Below, piece by piece: positions 36,167-45,366 of a DNA stretch of 64,000 nucleotides. The notes below the pieces were generated by a model. It saw only the letters and a program-made list of their open reading frames with translations. It did no database searches and was not told where the DNA came from. The stretch comes from Acidobacteriota bacterium. GTDB taxonomy: Bacteria; Acidobacteriota; Vicinamibacteria; Vicinamibacterales; SCN-69-37. The stretch's first letter is position 1. Each line of letters begins with the position of its first letter. Both the position numbers and the translations under genes were made by a program. The stretch is taken from NCBI GenBank assembly GCA_947467605.1, contig CANIII010000009.1:1-64000 (forward strand). The letters run 5' to 3'.

Positions 36167-36194
36167 GGACGGGAACCTGCCCGTTGGGGTTGCC
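36167..36194 (-). promoter_or_regulatory. Candidate ECF-sigma autoregulated promoter
   Basis: On the minus strand, GGCAACC (36194-36188) and CGTCC (36171-36167) are 16 bases apart and lie 16 bases before the sigma gene start. The AAC in the -35 and CGT in the -10 are features shared by many ECF promoters. One occurrence in a GC-rich sequence is weak evidence. Confidence 0.35.
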
Positions 36195-36817
36195 TAGGAT
36201 TTCTTCGGGGCGTTGAAGAGACCGTACTTCAACATCTCGATCATTTCCTTGAGGACATCGCCACTTGACCGGCCGAAATGATTGGTGACGCCGAAGAGCA
36301 CCTCGACCTCGTAGAACTTGACCATAAAGCGCGTGGCAAACTGAATGGCCGTGAGCGGCGAGACGCCGTCGCGGAACATCGTGGCCGACTGTTTGCCACG
36401 TTCGGTCTGCAAGTAGGCCTCGAACTGGCTCGTGAGGTTCTCGTAAAACCGACGCAGGTGTCGGCCTTCGAACTCGATCACGTCGACGTAGACGAGCAGT
36501 GACTGGGCGCGCTGCTGCACCAACGACTCGCGGATCGCGTCTGCCAGCTTGGCGAGGTCTTCCGGAAACGCCCCTTCGTTGATTGCCTTGTTGAAGGGAT
36601 ACGCCGGCGAGTTCGTCGTCACGGCGAAGTCGTCCAGCAACGTCTGGAACAGCGCTTCCTTATCTTTGAACTGGTGGTACACATTTCCGGTCGACACGCC
36701 GGCGGACTCTGCGATTTCGCGCATATTGGTGCCGCGATAGCCTTGGCTCGAGAACAAGCGAAGTGCGGCGGTGAGTATTTGCGTACGACTGCGTTCGGAC
36801 CGGGCTTCTTGTTTCAT
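36194..36817 (-). CDS. TetR/AcrR-family transcriptional regulator
   Basis: The 207-residue product has a classical TetR helix-turn-helix at residues 9-55 (RTQILTAALRLFSSQGYRGTNMREIAESAGVSTGNVYHQFKDKEALFQTLL) and a larger ligand-binding helical domain with no recognisable specificity. It lies upstream of the ECF sigma operon on the same strand, 42 bases away. The 114 bases before it, up to the alkyltransferase-like gene, hold its promoter region, including an AT-rich stretch near 36925-36945. No clear operator palindrome is visible. Confidence 0.92.
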   Translation of the reverse strand: MKQEARSERSRTQILTAALRLFSSQGYRGTNMREIAESAGVSTGNVYHQFKDKEALFQTLLDDFAVTTNSPAYPFNKAINEGAFPEDLAKLADAIRESLVQQRAQSLLVYVDVIEFEGRHLRRFYENLTSQFEAYLQTERGKQSATMFRDGVSPLTAIQFATRFMVKFYEVEVLFGVTNHFGRSSGDVLKEMIEMLKYGLFNAPKKS

Positions 36818-36931
36818 CTATGGGGTCGGCCGAGGCGCGGGGTGTGTCTGCGGGGAGGCGGACAGACAACGCGCCGGGCAACCGCGGTGAGAGTGCCGAA
36901 AACCGAACACGATTGCAAGGTCTTGAATAGT

Positions 36932-37222
36932 TTATTTGTAACTTAATCCACGCCAACGTCGTATTCGAAAATTCGCCAGTCGTTTTCCTCGAAAGGTGTG
37001 GCCCTCGGCCACGAGGCGCGCCTTCTTAATGTGTGACGCGCCCCCGAAGCCCCCGAGCGCTCCGCCGGCGGCGATCACGCGGTGGTAGGGGAGCCCCGGT
37101 TCGGCAGCATCACGCATGATGTTCCCCACAGCCCGTGCCGCGCCCGGCCGTCCGGCGAATTGGGCGATGTCACCGTACGTGGAGACCTGTCCGGCCGGAA
37201 TGCGAGCGACGACGCGTAGCAC
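36932..37222 (-). CDS. Alkyltransferase-like protein (MGMT fold, PYHR in place of PCHR)
   Basis: The product has the DNA-binding and active-site region of O6-alkylguanine alkyltransferases: RIPAGQVSTYGDIAQFAGRPGAARAVGNIM, then PYHRVIAAGGALGGFGG. The acceptor cysteine of PCHR is replaced by tyrosine (codon 37085-37087), as in ATL proteins, which bind alkylated guanine without repairing it and hand it to nucleotide excision repair. The GTG at 37222 gives 96 residues, but in-frame sequence upstream (KTATAFTRRVLRVVA) resembles the family N-terminus. A CTG at 37252 overlapping the upstream TGA (CTGA) may be the real start. Confidence 0.88.
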   Translation of the reverse strand: MLRVVARIPAGQVSTYGDIAQFAGRPGAARAVGNIMRDAAEPGLPYHRVIAAGGALGGFGGASHIKKARLVAEGHTFRGKRLANFRIRRWRGLSYK

Positions 37223-37248
37223 GCGACGCGTGAAGGCAGTGGCGGTCT

Positions 37249-38916
37249 TCAGCGAACGACCGCCTCGGTGAGCGGCCGTCCTTCAGCCCGCGGCAGGATG
37301 ATGCCGGTCAACAGGGCCAGCGTGGGCGCAAGATCGGCCGGACTGGCGGATGTCAGATACTGGCCCGGGCGGATCCCGAATCCCATCATCGCGACTGGCA
37401 CACGTTGGTCATACCCGTACGGTGTACCGTGCGTCGTGCCCGTGCTCGCGGCCATCCAGTTCTGCTTCAGTATCAACTGCAAATCTGCGCTGCGGCCCGG
37501 CGAGTAGCTCAGAATCGCTGCGTGCCTGATCGCATCATCTCCCGCGTTGGCCAGCGCCAAGTCATCGCCCCAGTAGGCCTTTGCAATGCCAGGTGTGGCG
37601 AGCGCGGCGTCGGTCACGGCCTGCCGCGCGGTCGGCGTGCTGCGAAGAACGGCGAGTGCGGCCGGCGTGAAGTAGATATCGCTGCCGTTGCCGCTCGCAA
37701 TCGGGCTTGCAGCATCCGTGGCGAACGGTTTCCATGCGTCGATGATGCGCGTGTTCACGCTCGCCGCGGTCAGGCGCCCGGCATCGAGCCCGAGCGCGGT
37801 CACTTGTTCAGGAATTTGCGCGATGCCGTGATCGGCAGAGAGGGCGACGACGTAGTTACCGGCGCCGAGGCGTCGATCAAGCGTGTCGAAGATTTTGCCG
37901 AGCTGTGCGTCGAGCCGTGCCAGGATGTCCTGAACTTCATGGCTCTTCGGCCCGTACCGGTGGCCGACGAAGTCGAGTGCCGAGAAGCTGACCGCGAGCA
38001 TGTCGGTGCCGGCCGTCTTACCGAAGTTGTCTGAGAAGGTGATCGCCATATCCGCGAGCGCTTCATCGGCGAATGGCGAGCGTTCCCAATTGAGCACGAA
38101 CGTTTGATCGGGCTTGCCCTCAGGTCTGACCTGCGGGTGCGGAAAGGTGATGGCACCACCGTCATTCTTGACCTCACCAACGCCTTCGTCACTGAAGAGG
38201 TAGGACGACGGAGGCATGAAGCGATCCCACACGCGACCGTACTGCGCGTACACCGCGTGTGCCTTCGCGTAGGCATCAATGTCGGGCCGCGCGGAGTTGG
38301 CAAACGCACTGGAGGTTGCCCATTTGCCGTTGTCTTCCTCCCAGACGACCAGATCGCCGGCGTGGCCGACCATGCCGATCGATGAGCGCGCTTTGAGGGA
38401 GAAGCTGGCGATGTGCGGGGGAATCGCGGACTGGTTACGGAGCTCGTCGGCGAATGTCGTCGTTTGCAGCCACTTCGGTCCGTGGTGTTCCACCCCGGGG
38501 AGGCCACCAAACGGGACGGAGTTCACGGCGGCGTCGGCCGTGCAGGCCACCGATTTCTTCGACTCGCGATCAAACCACGAATTGCCGATCATGCCGTGCG
38601 TGCGCGGATAGGCACCGGTGCCAATCGTGGTGTGACCTGCGCAAGTCACGGTGCCGGAGTAGGGATACGCGCCGAGTGGAAAGTAGGCGCCGTTCGTGAA
38701 GATACGGTGCAATCCCTTCGTCCACTGCTTGCCGTAGAGCTGGACGTAGTCGCCGCGAAACTGATCGATGACAATCATCACGACCAGCGCCGGTGTGGCG
38801 CGCTTGGGGGCTGGCGTGGGCCGTGCGGCCGGTGCCGGCGTTTGCGCCGTGAGACTTAGTCCCATCGCCAGGATCAGAACCAACGTGCCCCACCGGGTGT
38901 TCGCTCGCGTCGTCAT
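37249..38916 (-). CDS. Exported alkaline phosphatase-superfamily protein, PafA-like
   Basis: The 555-residue product has a signal peptide (ending LSLTAQ). The phosphodiesterase/nucleotide pyrophosphatase fold is indicated by VVMIVIDQFRGDYVQLYGKQWTKGLHRIFTNGAYF, the nucleophile region CAGHTTIGTGAYPRTHGMIGNSWFD (threonine as in PafA), metal residues in SFSALDFVGHRYGPKSHEV, and ALSADHGIAQIPE. It should hydrolyse phosphate monoesters in the periplasm. The ATG at 38916 places the signal peptide at the N-terminus; the longer frame to 39033 runs into the neighbouring gene. Confidence 0.87.
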   Translation of the reverse strand: MTTRANTRWGTLVLILAMGLSLTAQTPAPAARPTPAPKRATPALVVMIVIDQFRGDYVQLYGKQWTKGLHRIFTNGAYFPLGAYPYSGTVTCAGHTTIGTGAYPRTHGMIGNSWFDRESKKSVACTADAAVNSVPFGGLPGVEHHGPKWLQTTTFADELRNQSAIPPHIASFSLKARSSIGMVGHAGDLVVWEEDNGKWATSSAFANSARPDIDAYAKAHAVYAQYGRVWDRFMPPSSYLFSDEGVGEVKNDGGAITFPHPQVRPEGKPDQTFVLNWERSPFADEALADMAITFSDNFGKTAGTDMLAVSFSALDFVGHRYGPKSHEVQDILARLDAQLGKIFDTLDRRLGAGNYVVALSADHGIAQIPEQVTALGLDAGRLTAASVNTRIIDAWKPFATDAASPIASGNGSDIYFTPAALAVLRSTPTARQAVTDAALATPGIAKAYWGDDLALANAGDDAIRHAAILSYSPGRSADLQLILKQNWMAASTGTTHGTPYGYDQRVPVAMMGFGIRPGQYLTSASPADLAPTLALLTGIILPRAEGRPLTEAVVR

Positions 38917-38960
38917 CTCAGCTGTGCTCTCGACAAAATGTGTGTGCCGCAATGGTGCGG

Positions 38961-39410
38961 CTATCGCTGCCGTGCGACGAAACATAACCCGGCAAGGCAT
39001 CCGTCGTATAGGGCGCAGCCGATCAAATACCATCGCGGGAAGATCTCCACAGACAGCCCGCCTGGGCGATGCGCCAGATCGATCAGGGCATGTGCGAGGA
39101 AGCCGATCGCGCCGATCCAGAGTGCCGTGCGCGGTTCGCGAAAGAACATCGCGCCTCCGAGGCCGACAAACCCGAGGGCCAGGGCCATTTCCAGCGCCGC
39201 AGTGGCGGCGGCGCCATTGATGATCGCGAAGCCCATCGCGGACGCGCCGGTGGCCGCGAGGAGGAGGGCCGCCGCGTTGGCCGCCTGCAATTCGCCGATC
39301 AGCCGGGCCGGTGCATTGGGATCGTGACGCCGTAGGCGCATCACAAAGGTGATGGCGGCAATGGCGGAAAGCACGCAGGCAACGAGGAGCGTGCGGGCAG
39401 CGTCAGTCAC
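38961..39410 (-). CDS. Small integral membrane protein of unknown function
   Basis: The 149-residue product has about five hydrophobic segments (LLVACVLSAIAAITFVM, AALLLAATGASAMGFAII, ALEMALALGFVGLGGAMFF, ALWIGAIGFLAHALIDL, YLIGCALYDGCLAGLCFV). I do not recognise the family. GTG at 39410 is preferred because a TATATT box lies 7 bases upstream; a TTG at 39419 overlaps that box. It is divergent from deoA and shares its promoter region. Confidence 0.7.
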   Translation of the reverse strand: MTDAARTLLVACVLSAIAAITFVMRLRRHDPNAPARLIGELQAANAAALLLAATGASAMGFAIINGAAATAALEMALALGFVGLGGAMFFREPRTALWIGAIGFLAHALIDLAHRPGGLSVEIFPRWYLIGCALYDGCLAGLCFVARQR

Positions 39411-39417
39411 AGATTCC

Positions 39418-39425
39418 AATATACT
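39418..39425. promoter_or_regulatory. Overlapping divergent -10 boxes (membrane protein gene and deoA)
   Basis: On the plus strand TATACT (39420-39425) ends 8 bases before the deoA ATG at 39434. On the minus strand TATATT (39423-39418) ends 7 bases before the GTG at 39410. The two hexamers share four bases, so one near-palindromic AT element could serve both directions. Neither gene shows a ribosome site. Confidence 0.55.
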
Positions 39426-39433
39426 TGGCCCGC

Positions 39434-40753
39434 ATGCGCGCGGTGGATGTGATTCGGCGAAAGCGGGATGGCGGGGTGCTTAGCCCTGAGGACATTCACG
39501 CCTTTGTCGCGGGTGCGACCGATGGCAGTTGGGCCGACTACCAGTGTGCCGCGCTGCTGATGGCGATCGTGCTGCGGGGGATGACGCTCGATGAGGCGGC
39601 CGCCCTAACCGATGCGATGGTGCACTCCGGCATGCGGGTGGACCTCGGACGGCGGCATGACGGGACGGTGCCCGTCGACAAGCATTCCACGGGTGGCGTG
39701 GGCGACAAGACCTCCTTGATTCTGGCGCCGCTGGCGGCGGCGTGTGGCGCCGTGGTGCCGATGATGTCGGGCCGCGGCCTCGGACACACAGGCGGCACGC
39801 TCGACAAGCTCGAGGCCATTCCTGGATTCCGGACTCGCCTGTCGCTGGACGAAATGCGTCGTGCGCTTGATCGACGCCGCTGCGCGCTCATTGGACAGAC
39901 TGCGGAGATTGCGCCCGCAGACAAGCGTCTGTATTCGCTTCGCGACGTCACGGGCACGGTGGAGAGCATTCCGCTCATCTGTGCGTCGATTCTCAGCAAG
40001 AAGATTGCGGAAGGCATCGGCGCGCTGGTGATGGACGTGAAAGTCGGCCGCGGCGCCTTCATGAAGACCGACGCCGACGCCCGCGAACTGGCGACCTGGC
40101 TCGTCGGGATTGCCGAAAAGAACGGCGTCCGCACGGAGGCATTTCTGACGTCGATGGATGCGCCGCTCGGTCGCGCGGTCGGCAACGCGAATGAAGTCAT
40201 CGAATCGATTGAGACGCTCAAGGGCCGCGGTCCGAAGGATCTCGAAGGCCTGTCTGTCACGCTGGCCGCGCGCATGCTCGTGCTCGCCGGCGTGGCCGCA
40301 GACGACGCCGCGGCGGAGCGGAAGGTGCGAGAGGCGTTGGGGTCGGGGGCGGGCGTTGAGGCTTTCCGCGGCATCATCGAAGAGCAGGGCGGTGATCCGC
40401 GCGTGATCGACGACTACTCGGTGTTGCCGACCGGACGCGATCGGCGTGAGATCGTGGCGACGCGCGGCGGCTATGTGTCGGCGCTGGATGCCGAATGTGT
40501 CGGGCGCGCCGCCGTGGTGCTCGGTGCCGGGCGCGAGCGGGTCGACAGTGTGATTGATCCGGGCGTGGGCATCGAGATTCGTCTGCCGCCCGGCGCGGCC
40601 GTGCGAGCGGGCGAGTCCATCATGACGATGATCTACAACGATCAGGGGCGCGCCGATCAGGCGCGTGTGTTGCTTGAAGGCGCGATCCAGATCGCGGACG
40701 TACCGCCGCCGGCGGTGCCGGTGATTCGCAACGTAATAGGAGGCCGTTCGTGA
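39434..40753 (+). CDS. deoA: Thymidine/pyrimidine-nucleoside phosphorylase
   Basis: The 439-residue product cleaves pyrimidine (deoxy)nucleosides with phosphate to free base and (deoxy)ribose-1-phosphate. Signature elements are MRAVDVIRRKRDGG, VDKHSTGGVGDKTSLILAPLAAACG, MSGRGLGHTGGTLDKLEAIPGF, SLRDVTGTVESIPLICASILSKKIAEG and DVKVGRGAFMK. It opens the nucleoside salvage cluster and overlaps the transporter gene by four bases. Whether it prefers thymidine (DeoA) or uses uridine too (PyNP) is not decidable here. Confidence 0.94.
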   Translation: MRAVDVIRRKRDGGVLSPEDIHAFVAGATDGSWADYQCAALLMAIVLRGMTLDEAAALTDAMVHSGMRVDLGRRHDGTVPVDKHSTGGVGDKTSLILAPLAAACGAVVPMMSGRGLGHTGGTLDKLEAIPGFRTRLSLDEMRRALDRRRCALIGQTAEIAPADKRLYSLRDVTGTVESIPLICASILSKKIAEGIGALVMDVKVGRGAFMKTDADARELATWLVGIAEKNGVRTEAFLTSMDAPLGRAVGNANEVIESIETLKGRGPKDLEGLSVTLAARMLVLAGVAADDAAAERKVREALGSGAGVEAFRGIIEEQGGDPRVIDDYSVLPTGRDRREIVATRGGYVSALDAECVGRAAVVLGAGRERVDSVIDPGVGIEIRLPPGAAVRAGESIMTMIYNDQGRADQARVLLEGAIQIADVPPPAVPVIRNVIGGRS

Positions 40754-41997
40754 CGCTGCTGACCAGACTGCAACCGCTCGTGGGACTTGTGCTGATCCTC
40801 GGGACGGCCTACGCACTTTCGACCAATCGCAAGGCGATCCGCATCAAGACCATCGCGTGGGGCCTCAGCCTGCAGTTCCTCTTCGCGCTGATCGTGCTCA
40901 AGACGGGCGCGGGGCAGGCGGCGTTTCGCGTGATGGGCGACAAGATCCAACAGTTGCTCGGTTTTGCGACCGTCGGTTCATCGTTTGTGTTCGGCCCGCT
41001 CGGCGACAAAGCGGTCTGGGGACAGGCCATGACCAAGGTCTTCGGTGAGGCCGGGGGCGCGTACACCGTGATCTTCGCCTTTCAGATTCTGCCGACCATC
41101 ATCTTTATCGCCGCACTCTTCGCCGTCCTCTATTACTTCGGCGTGATGCAGATCGTGGTGCGCGTGTTTGCCGTGGTCATGAATCGCGTGATGGGCGCGA
41201 GTGGCGCCGAGTCGCTCAACGTCGCGGCCAGCATCTTCATGGGCCAGACCGAAGCGCCGCTGACGATTCGGCCGTACCTGTCGAAGATGACGCAGTCGGA
41301 GCTCATGACCGTGATGACGGCCGGCATGGCGCACATCTCGGGCGGCATCATGGCGGCTTACATTGCGTTTGGCATTAAGGCGGAACATCTGTTGACGGCG
41401 GTCATCATGACGGCGCCCGGCACGCTGATGATGGCCAAGATGTTTGTGCCGGAGACCGGCACGCCCGAGACACAGGGCACGGTGAAACTCAATATCGAGA
41501 AGACGGACGTGAACGTCATTGACGCGGCTGGCCGCGGCACCGGTGAAGGTCTGCACCTCGCCCTGAACGTCTGCGCCATGCTGATCTCGTTCGTGTCGCT
41601 GGTGGCCCTCCTGAACGCGATGCTCGGCGTCGTCCACCTCAGCATGCAGCAGATCCTGGGCTGGGTCTTCTCGCCGGTCGCGTGGAGCCTTGGTGTGCCG
41701 TGGAAGGACGCGGGCACGATCGGCAACCTGCTCGGCACGCGTATGGTGCTCAATGAGTTCATTGCATTCGCTGCGCTCGGTCCGATGCAGAGCTCGCTCG
41801 ATCCGCGCTCCTTCATGATCGCGACGTTTGCGTTGTGCGGTTTCGCGAACTTTGCCTCAATCGGTATTCAGATCGGCGGCATCGGCGCGCTTGCGCCAGA
41901 CCGCCGACACGATCTGGCCAAACTCGGATTCCGCGCGATGCTTGCCGGCACGATGGCGAACTTCGTCACGGCGATCATCGTGGCGTTGCTGACATAG
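40750..41997 (+). CDS. nupC: NupC-type concentrative nucleoside transporter
   Basis: The 415-residue membrane protein imports nucleosides with a cation gradient. Motifs of the CNT family are visible: FVFGPLGDK, FAFQILPTIIFIAALFAVLYYFG, ESLNVAASIFMGQTEAPLTIRPYL, MTAGMAHISGGIMAAYI, and near the end RMVLNEFIAFAALG and GFANFASIGIQIGGIGALAPDRR. The GTG start overlaps the deoA stop (GTGA). Confidence 0.95.
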   Translation: MTLLTRLQPLVGLVLILGTAYALSTNRKAIRIKTIAWGLSLQFLFALIVLKTGAGQAAFRVMGDKIQQLLGFATVGSSFVFGPLGDKAVWGQAMTKVFGEAGGAYTVIFAFQILPTIIFIAALFAVLYYFGVMQIVVRVFAVVMNRVMGASGAESLNVAASIFMGQTEAPLTIRPYLSKMTQSELMTVMTAGMAHISGGIMAAYIAFGIKAEHLLTAVIMTAPGTLMMAKMFVPETGTPETQGTVKLNIEKTDVNVIDAAGRGTGEGLHLALNVCAMLISFVSLVALLNAMLGVVHLSMQQILGWVFSPVAWSLGVPWKDAGTIGNLLGTRMVLNEFIAFAALGPMQSSLDPRSFMIATFALCGFANFASIGIQIGGIGALAPDRRHDLAKLGFRAMLAGTMANFVTAIIVALLT

Positions 41998-42009
41998 GTG
42001 GAGCCGAAC

Positions 42010-42831
42010 ATGACGGCCTATTTCGATCGCGTAACACAGGCGGCAGAGTTTCTTCGCGCGCGCATTGGTGACACCCCGCTGGCGGCTATCGTCCTCGGAT
42101 CCGGACTCGGTGACTTCGCCGACAGTCTGGGCGAGTCGACGTCGATTCGCTATGAAGATATTCCGCACTGGCCGGCCTCGAACGTCATGGGCCATGCCGG
42201 CAAGCTGGTGGTCGGCACCTCTCGCGGACGTCGCATCGTGGTGTTGGCTGGACGTGTGCACTTCTACGAAGGGCACGACCTGCTGACGGTGACCTTCGCG
42301 ACCCGCGTGCTGTGGAAGCTCGGCATCAAAGTGCTGGTGCTCACCAACGCGGCCGGTGGCATCAACACGAAGTTCGCGCAGGGCGCCTTGATGGTGATCG
42401 ATGATCACATCAACTTCATGGGCAGCAATCCGCTCGTTGGCCCCAACGACGATCGGTTTGGGTTCCGCTTCCCGGACATGAGCGAGGTGTATTCCAAACG
42501 CCTGCGCGGGCTCGCAGAGGCCAGCGCGAAGGCCATCTCGCTGCCGATCGAGCACGGTGTGTACGTGGCCGTTCACGGGCCGAGCTACGAGACGCCGGCC
42601 GAGATTCGTGCATTCCGCGTATGGGGCGCCGACGCGGTCGGTATGTCAACGGCTCCAGAAGCCATCGTCGCGCGCCAGATGCGCATGGAGGTGCTGGGCA
42701 TCTCGTGCATCACCAATATGGCCGCTGGCGTCTTGCCGCAGCCGCTGCATCACGACGAAGTCATGGAGACCGCGGCGCGTGTGCGCGGACAGTTCATCGC
42801 GCTCCTCGAAGGCGTCGTGGAACGGTTGTGA
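42010..42831 (+). CDS. punA: Purine nucleoside phosphorylase, trimeric type
   Basis: The 273-residue product has the PNP/MTAP family pattern: IVLGSGLGDFAD, phosphate-binding GRVHFYEGHD, VLTNAAGGIN, GPSYETPAEIR and CITNMAAG. The glutamate in YETPAE and the asparagine in TNMAAG match true PNPs that act on guanosine and inosine, rather than MTA phosphorylase. The ATG at 42010 follows GGTGGAG by 6 bases, so the in-frame GTG at 41998 is not used. It lies between nupC and the cytidine deaminase gene. Confidence 0.93.
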   Translation: MTAYFDRVTQAAEFLRARIGDTPLAAIVLGSGLGDFADSLGESTSIRYEDIPHWPASNVMGHAGKLVVGTSRGRRIVVLAGRVHFYEGHDLLTVTFATRVLWKLGIKVLVLTNAAGGINTKFAQGALMVIDDHINFMGSNPLVGPNDDRFGFRFPDMSEVYSKRLRGLAEASAKAISLPIEHGVYVAVHGPSYETPAEIRAFRVWGADAVGMSTAPEAIVARQMRMEVLGISCITNMAAGVLPQPLHHDEVMETAARVRGQFIALLEGVVERL

Positions 42832-42833
42832 CG

Positions 42834-43232
42834 ATGTCTTCCGACCGTCTCGCCGCCGTCGTCGCCACTGCGCGGGAGGCGAGGCTGCGAGCCATCGCGC
42901 CGTATTCACACTTTCTTGTGGGTGCGGCGCTCGTGACCTCTGACGGCCTGGTGATCACCGGCTGCAACGTCGAGAACGCGTCGTACGGCTTGACGATGTG
43001 CGCCGAACGCGTGGCGTTGTTCAAAGCGCTGTCGGAAGGCCATCGATCGTTTTCGCTCTGCGTCGTCGTGGCCGATACCGACAAGCCGACGCCCCCATGT
43101 GGACCCTGTCGACAGCTGCTGTGGGAATACTGCGGCGACATCCCGGTGGTAATGGCGAACCTGACGACGGTGACGGCTGAGCTGCGGATGCAGGATCTGC
43201 TGCCCCTGCCGTTTGATGGCAGGCTGCTCTAA
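42834..43232 (+). CDS. cdd: Cytidine deaminase
   Basis: The 132-residue product is the short tetrameric form that converts cytidine and deoxycytidine to uridine and deoxyuridine. The zinc site is complete: [18 protein letters not shown] with catalytic glutamate, and [22 protein letters not shown] is the usual N-terminal motif. It starts two bases after the PNP stop; GTG at 42828 is an alternative in the same frame. Confidence 0.95.
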   Translation: MSSDRLAAVVATAREARLRAIAPYSHFLVGAALVTSDGLVITGCNVENASYGLTMCAERVALFKALSEGHRSFSLCVVVADTDKPTPPCGPCRQLLWEYCGDIPVVMANLTTVTAELRMQDLLPLPFDGRLL

Positions 43233-43235
43233 AAT
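43230..43235 (+). promoter_or_regulatory. -10 box of a probable leaderless promoter for mtnA
   Basis: TAAAAT includes the stop codon of the cytidine deaminase gene and ends 8 bases before the mtnA ATG at 43244. No ribosome site lies between. It would allow mtnA-tsaD to be transcribed separately from the salvage genes. Confidence 0.5.
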
Positions 43236-43243
43236 CATCCCGA

Positions 43244-44287
43244 ATGCTCCCGACGATTGAAATGCAGGCCGATGCGGTCGTGATGATCGACCAGCGGAAG
43301 CTGCCTGCTCAGGAAATCTACGTCCACTGCAAGACTGCGAACGAGGTGGCGCGCGCCATCAAGACGATGGTCATTCGTGGCGCTCCGGCGATTGGTGTGG
43401 CGGCCGCGATGGGCATCGCCCTGGGGATGCGGCGCAGCAAGGTGTCGGGCACCAAGCAGTTCGCCATCGATTTCACGCGTCTCTGCGAAGTGATGGCTGA
43501 GACGCGGCCGACCGCAGTGAACTTGTTCTGGGCCATCGAGCGGATGAAGCGGACGTTTTCGTCGGCGGTGCTGTCCGGGCAGTCTGTGGAAGAGCTGAAG
43601 GTGCGCCTCGATGTTGAGGCCCAGGCCATTCACGACGAGGACCTCGCCAGCTGTCAGGCGATGGGGCAGTGGGGCGCCGAGATTGTGCCGGAGCACGCGC
43701 GCATTCTCACGCACTGCAATGCTGGCGCGTTGGCCACGGCCGGCTACGGCACCGCATTGGGGGTGATCCGAGCCGCTGCGGCGCAGGGGAAGGTGCAAAA
43801 AGTGTTTGCCGACGAGACGCGGCCGTTTATGCAAGGAGCGCGGCTGACGGCGTGGGAGCTGGTGCGCGACCACATTCCAACGACCGTCATTACCGACAGT
43901 ATGGCTGGTCCGCTGATGCGCGATGGCCAGATCGACCTCGTCGTCGTCGGTGCGGATCGCATCGCTGCGAACGGCGACTTCGCCAACAAGATCGGCACCT
44001 ACACTGTGGCGACAATGGCGAAGGCGCACGGCGTACCGTTCTATGTGGCGGCGCCGCTCTCCACGATCGACATGAAGACGCCGAATGGTCAGTCCATTCC
44101 GATCGAACAGCGCAGCGCCCGCGAGGTCACGCACCTGGGAGCGATCCAGTTGACGCCCGATGGCGCGTCGGTATGGAATCCGTCGTTTGACGTGACGCCG
44201 CACGCGCTTGTGACCGGCATCATCACGGAGCGCGGTATTCTTCGCGCGCCCTACCACGACAGCCTGCGCGCGCTCTTCGCCGAATGA
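43244..44287 (+). CDS. mtnA: S-methyl-5-thioribose-1-phosphate isomerase (MtnA family)
   Basis: The 347-residue product carries the family's catalytic cysteine in [20 protein letters not shown] and aspartate in [21 protein letters not shown], with [14 protein letters not shown] near residue 45. It converts an aldose-1-phosphate to the ketose-1-phosphate in methionine salvage. None of the other methionine-salvage genes are nearby, but the preceding phosphorylases produce (deoxy)ribose-1-phosphates. It overlaps tsaD by ATGA. Confidence 0.93.
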   Translation: MLPTIEMQADAVVMIDQRKLPAQEIYVHCKTANEVARAIKTMVIRGAPAIGVAAAMGIALGMRRSKVSGTKQFAIDFTRLCEVMAETRPTAVNLFWAIERMKRTFSSAVLSGQSVEELKVRLDVEAQAIHDEDLASCQAMGQWGAEIVPEHARILTHCNAGALATAGYGTALGVIRAAAAQGKVQKVFADETRPFMQGARLTAWELVRDHIPTTVITDSMAGPLMRDGQIDLVVVGADRIAANGDFANKIGTYTVATMAKAHGVPFYVAAPLSTIDMKTPNGQSIPIEQRSAREVTHLGAIQLTPDGASVWNPSFDVTPHALVTGIITERGILRAPYHDSLRALFAE

Positions 44288-45366
44288 GGATCCTCGGTAT
44301 CGAAACCTCCTGCGATGAAACCGCGGCCGCGGTCGTGGAGACGACTGACGACCTCGCGCGGCCGTGGGCAGTGCGATCGAGCGTGATTTCCTCGCAGGCC
44401 GATATTCACCGCGAGTGGGGCGGTGTCGTCCCCGAAATTGCGTCACGCCAGCACGTGGCAGACATCTGCGGTGTGGTCGAGCGCGCCCTGTCCGACGCGG
44501 GCGTTCGTGCCGCCGACATTGACGCCGTGGCGGTGACGCAGGGGCCGGGCCTGGTCGGGTCACTGCTGGTCGGTGTGTCGTTTGCCAAAGCCTTCGCGGC
44601 GGCGCGCGCGTTGCCCGTCGTCGCCGTCCATCACCTGGCGGGCCACATCGAGTCGCTGGTCCTTGAACACGGCGAGTTGCCGTTGCCGGCCGTCGTGCTG
44701 GTGGTCTCCGGTGGCCACACGAGTCTGTACTTCGTGCCGTCGCGCGGGGTGTATCGCCTGGTGGGACAGACGCGCGATGACGCAGCCGGGGAAGCCTACG
44801 ACAAGGTCGCGAAGCTGTTGGGCCTCGGTTACCCGGGTGGCCCGGCCGTTGATGCGCTCGCCGAGACCGGGCGCGACGATGTGGTGAGTCTGCCGCTGCC
44901 GCGTTTCACACACGCGGATCGTAACGAGGCGCCGGCCGACTTGAAGGTGGACGAATTTCCCCCATCGGTACGGAAGATGGCCGAGTTCAGTTTCTCCGGA
45001 CTGAAGAGTGCCGCCGTTCGTCATCTTGAGAAGCACGGCCCGGGCAACGTTGCCGACTTTTGCGCCAGCTTCCAGCGAGTCGTCGTCGGCACACTGGTCG
45101 ACCGACTATTTGCCGTCGCCGGCGCGCTCGGGGCGAAGAGTGTCGGTATTGTGGGCGGCGTGTCTGCCAATCGACGGCTCCGCCGGGATGTGCTCGCGCG
45201 CGGTCAGCGCGAGCGGATGCCGGTGTTTGTGCCACCGGTGTCGTTGTCGACTGACAACGCGGCCATGATTGCCGCCGCCGGTCTGCGCCGGATGGCGATG
45301 CAGGGTGCGTCGCCGCTGGAGTTCAACGCGCAGGCAACGCTGCCGATGGCTTCGGACCGGTCGTGA
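44284..45366 (+). CDS. tsaD: tRNA N6-adenosine threonylcarbamoyltransferase
   Basis: The 360-residue product transfers the threonylcarbamoyl group to A37 of ANN-decoding tRNAs. The sequence shows [40 protein letters not shown], the metal-binding [33 protein letters not shown], and [11 protein letters not shown]. The length is normal. The start overlaps mtnA, so both are probably on one transcript. Confidence 0.97.
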   Translation: MRILGIETSCDETAAAVVETTDDLARPWAVRSSVISSQADIHREWGGVVPEIASRQHVADICGVVERALSDAGVRAADIDAVAVTQGPGLVGSLLVGVSFAKAFAAARALPVVAVHHLAGHIESLVLEHGELPLPAVVLVVSGGHTSLYFVPSRGVYRLVGQTRDDAAGEAYDKVAKLLGLGYPGGPAVDALAETGRDDVVSLPLPRFTHADRNEAPADLKVDEFPPSVRKMAEFSFSGLKSAAVRHLEKHGPGNVADFCASFQRVVVGTLVDRLFAVAGALGAKSVGIVGGVSANRRLRRDVLARGQRERMPVFVPPVSLSTDNAAMIAAAGLRRMAMQGASPLEFNAQATLPMASDRS

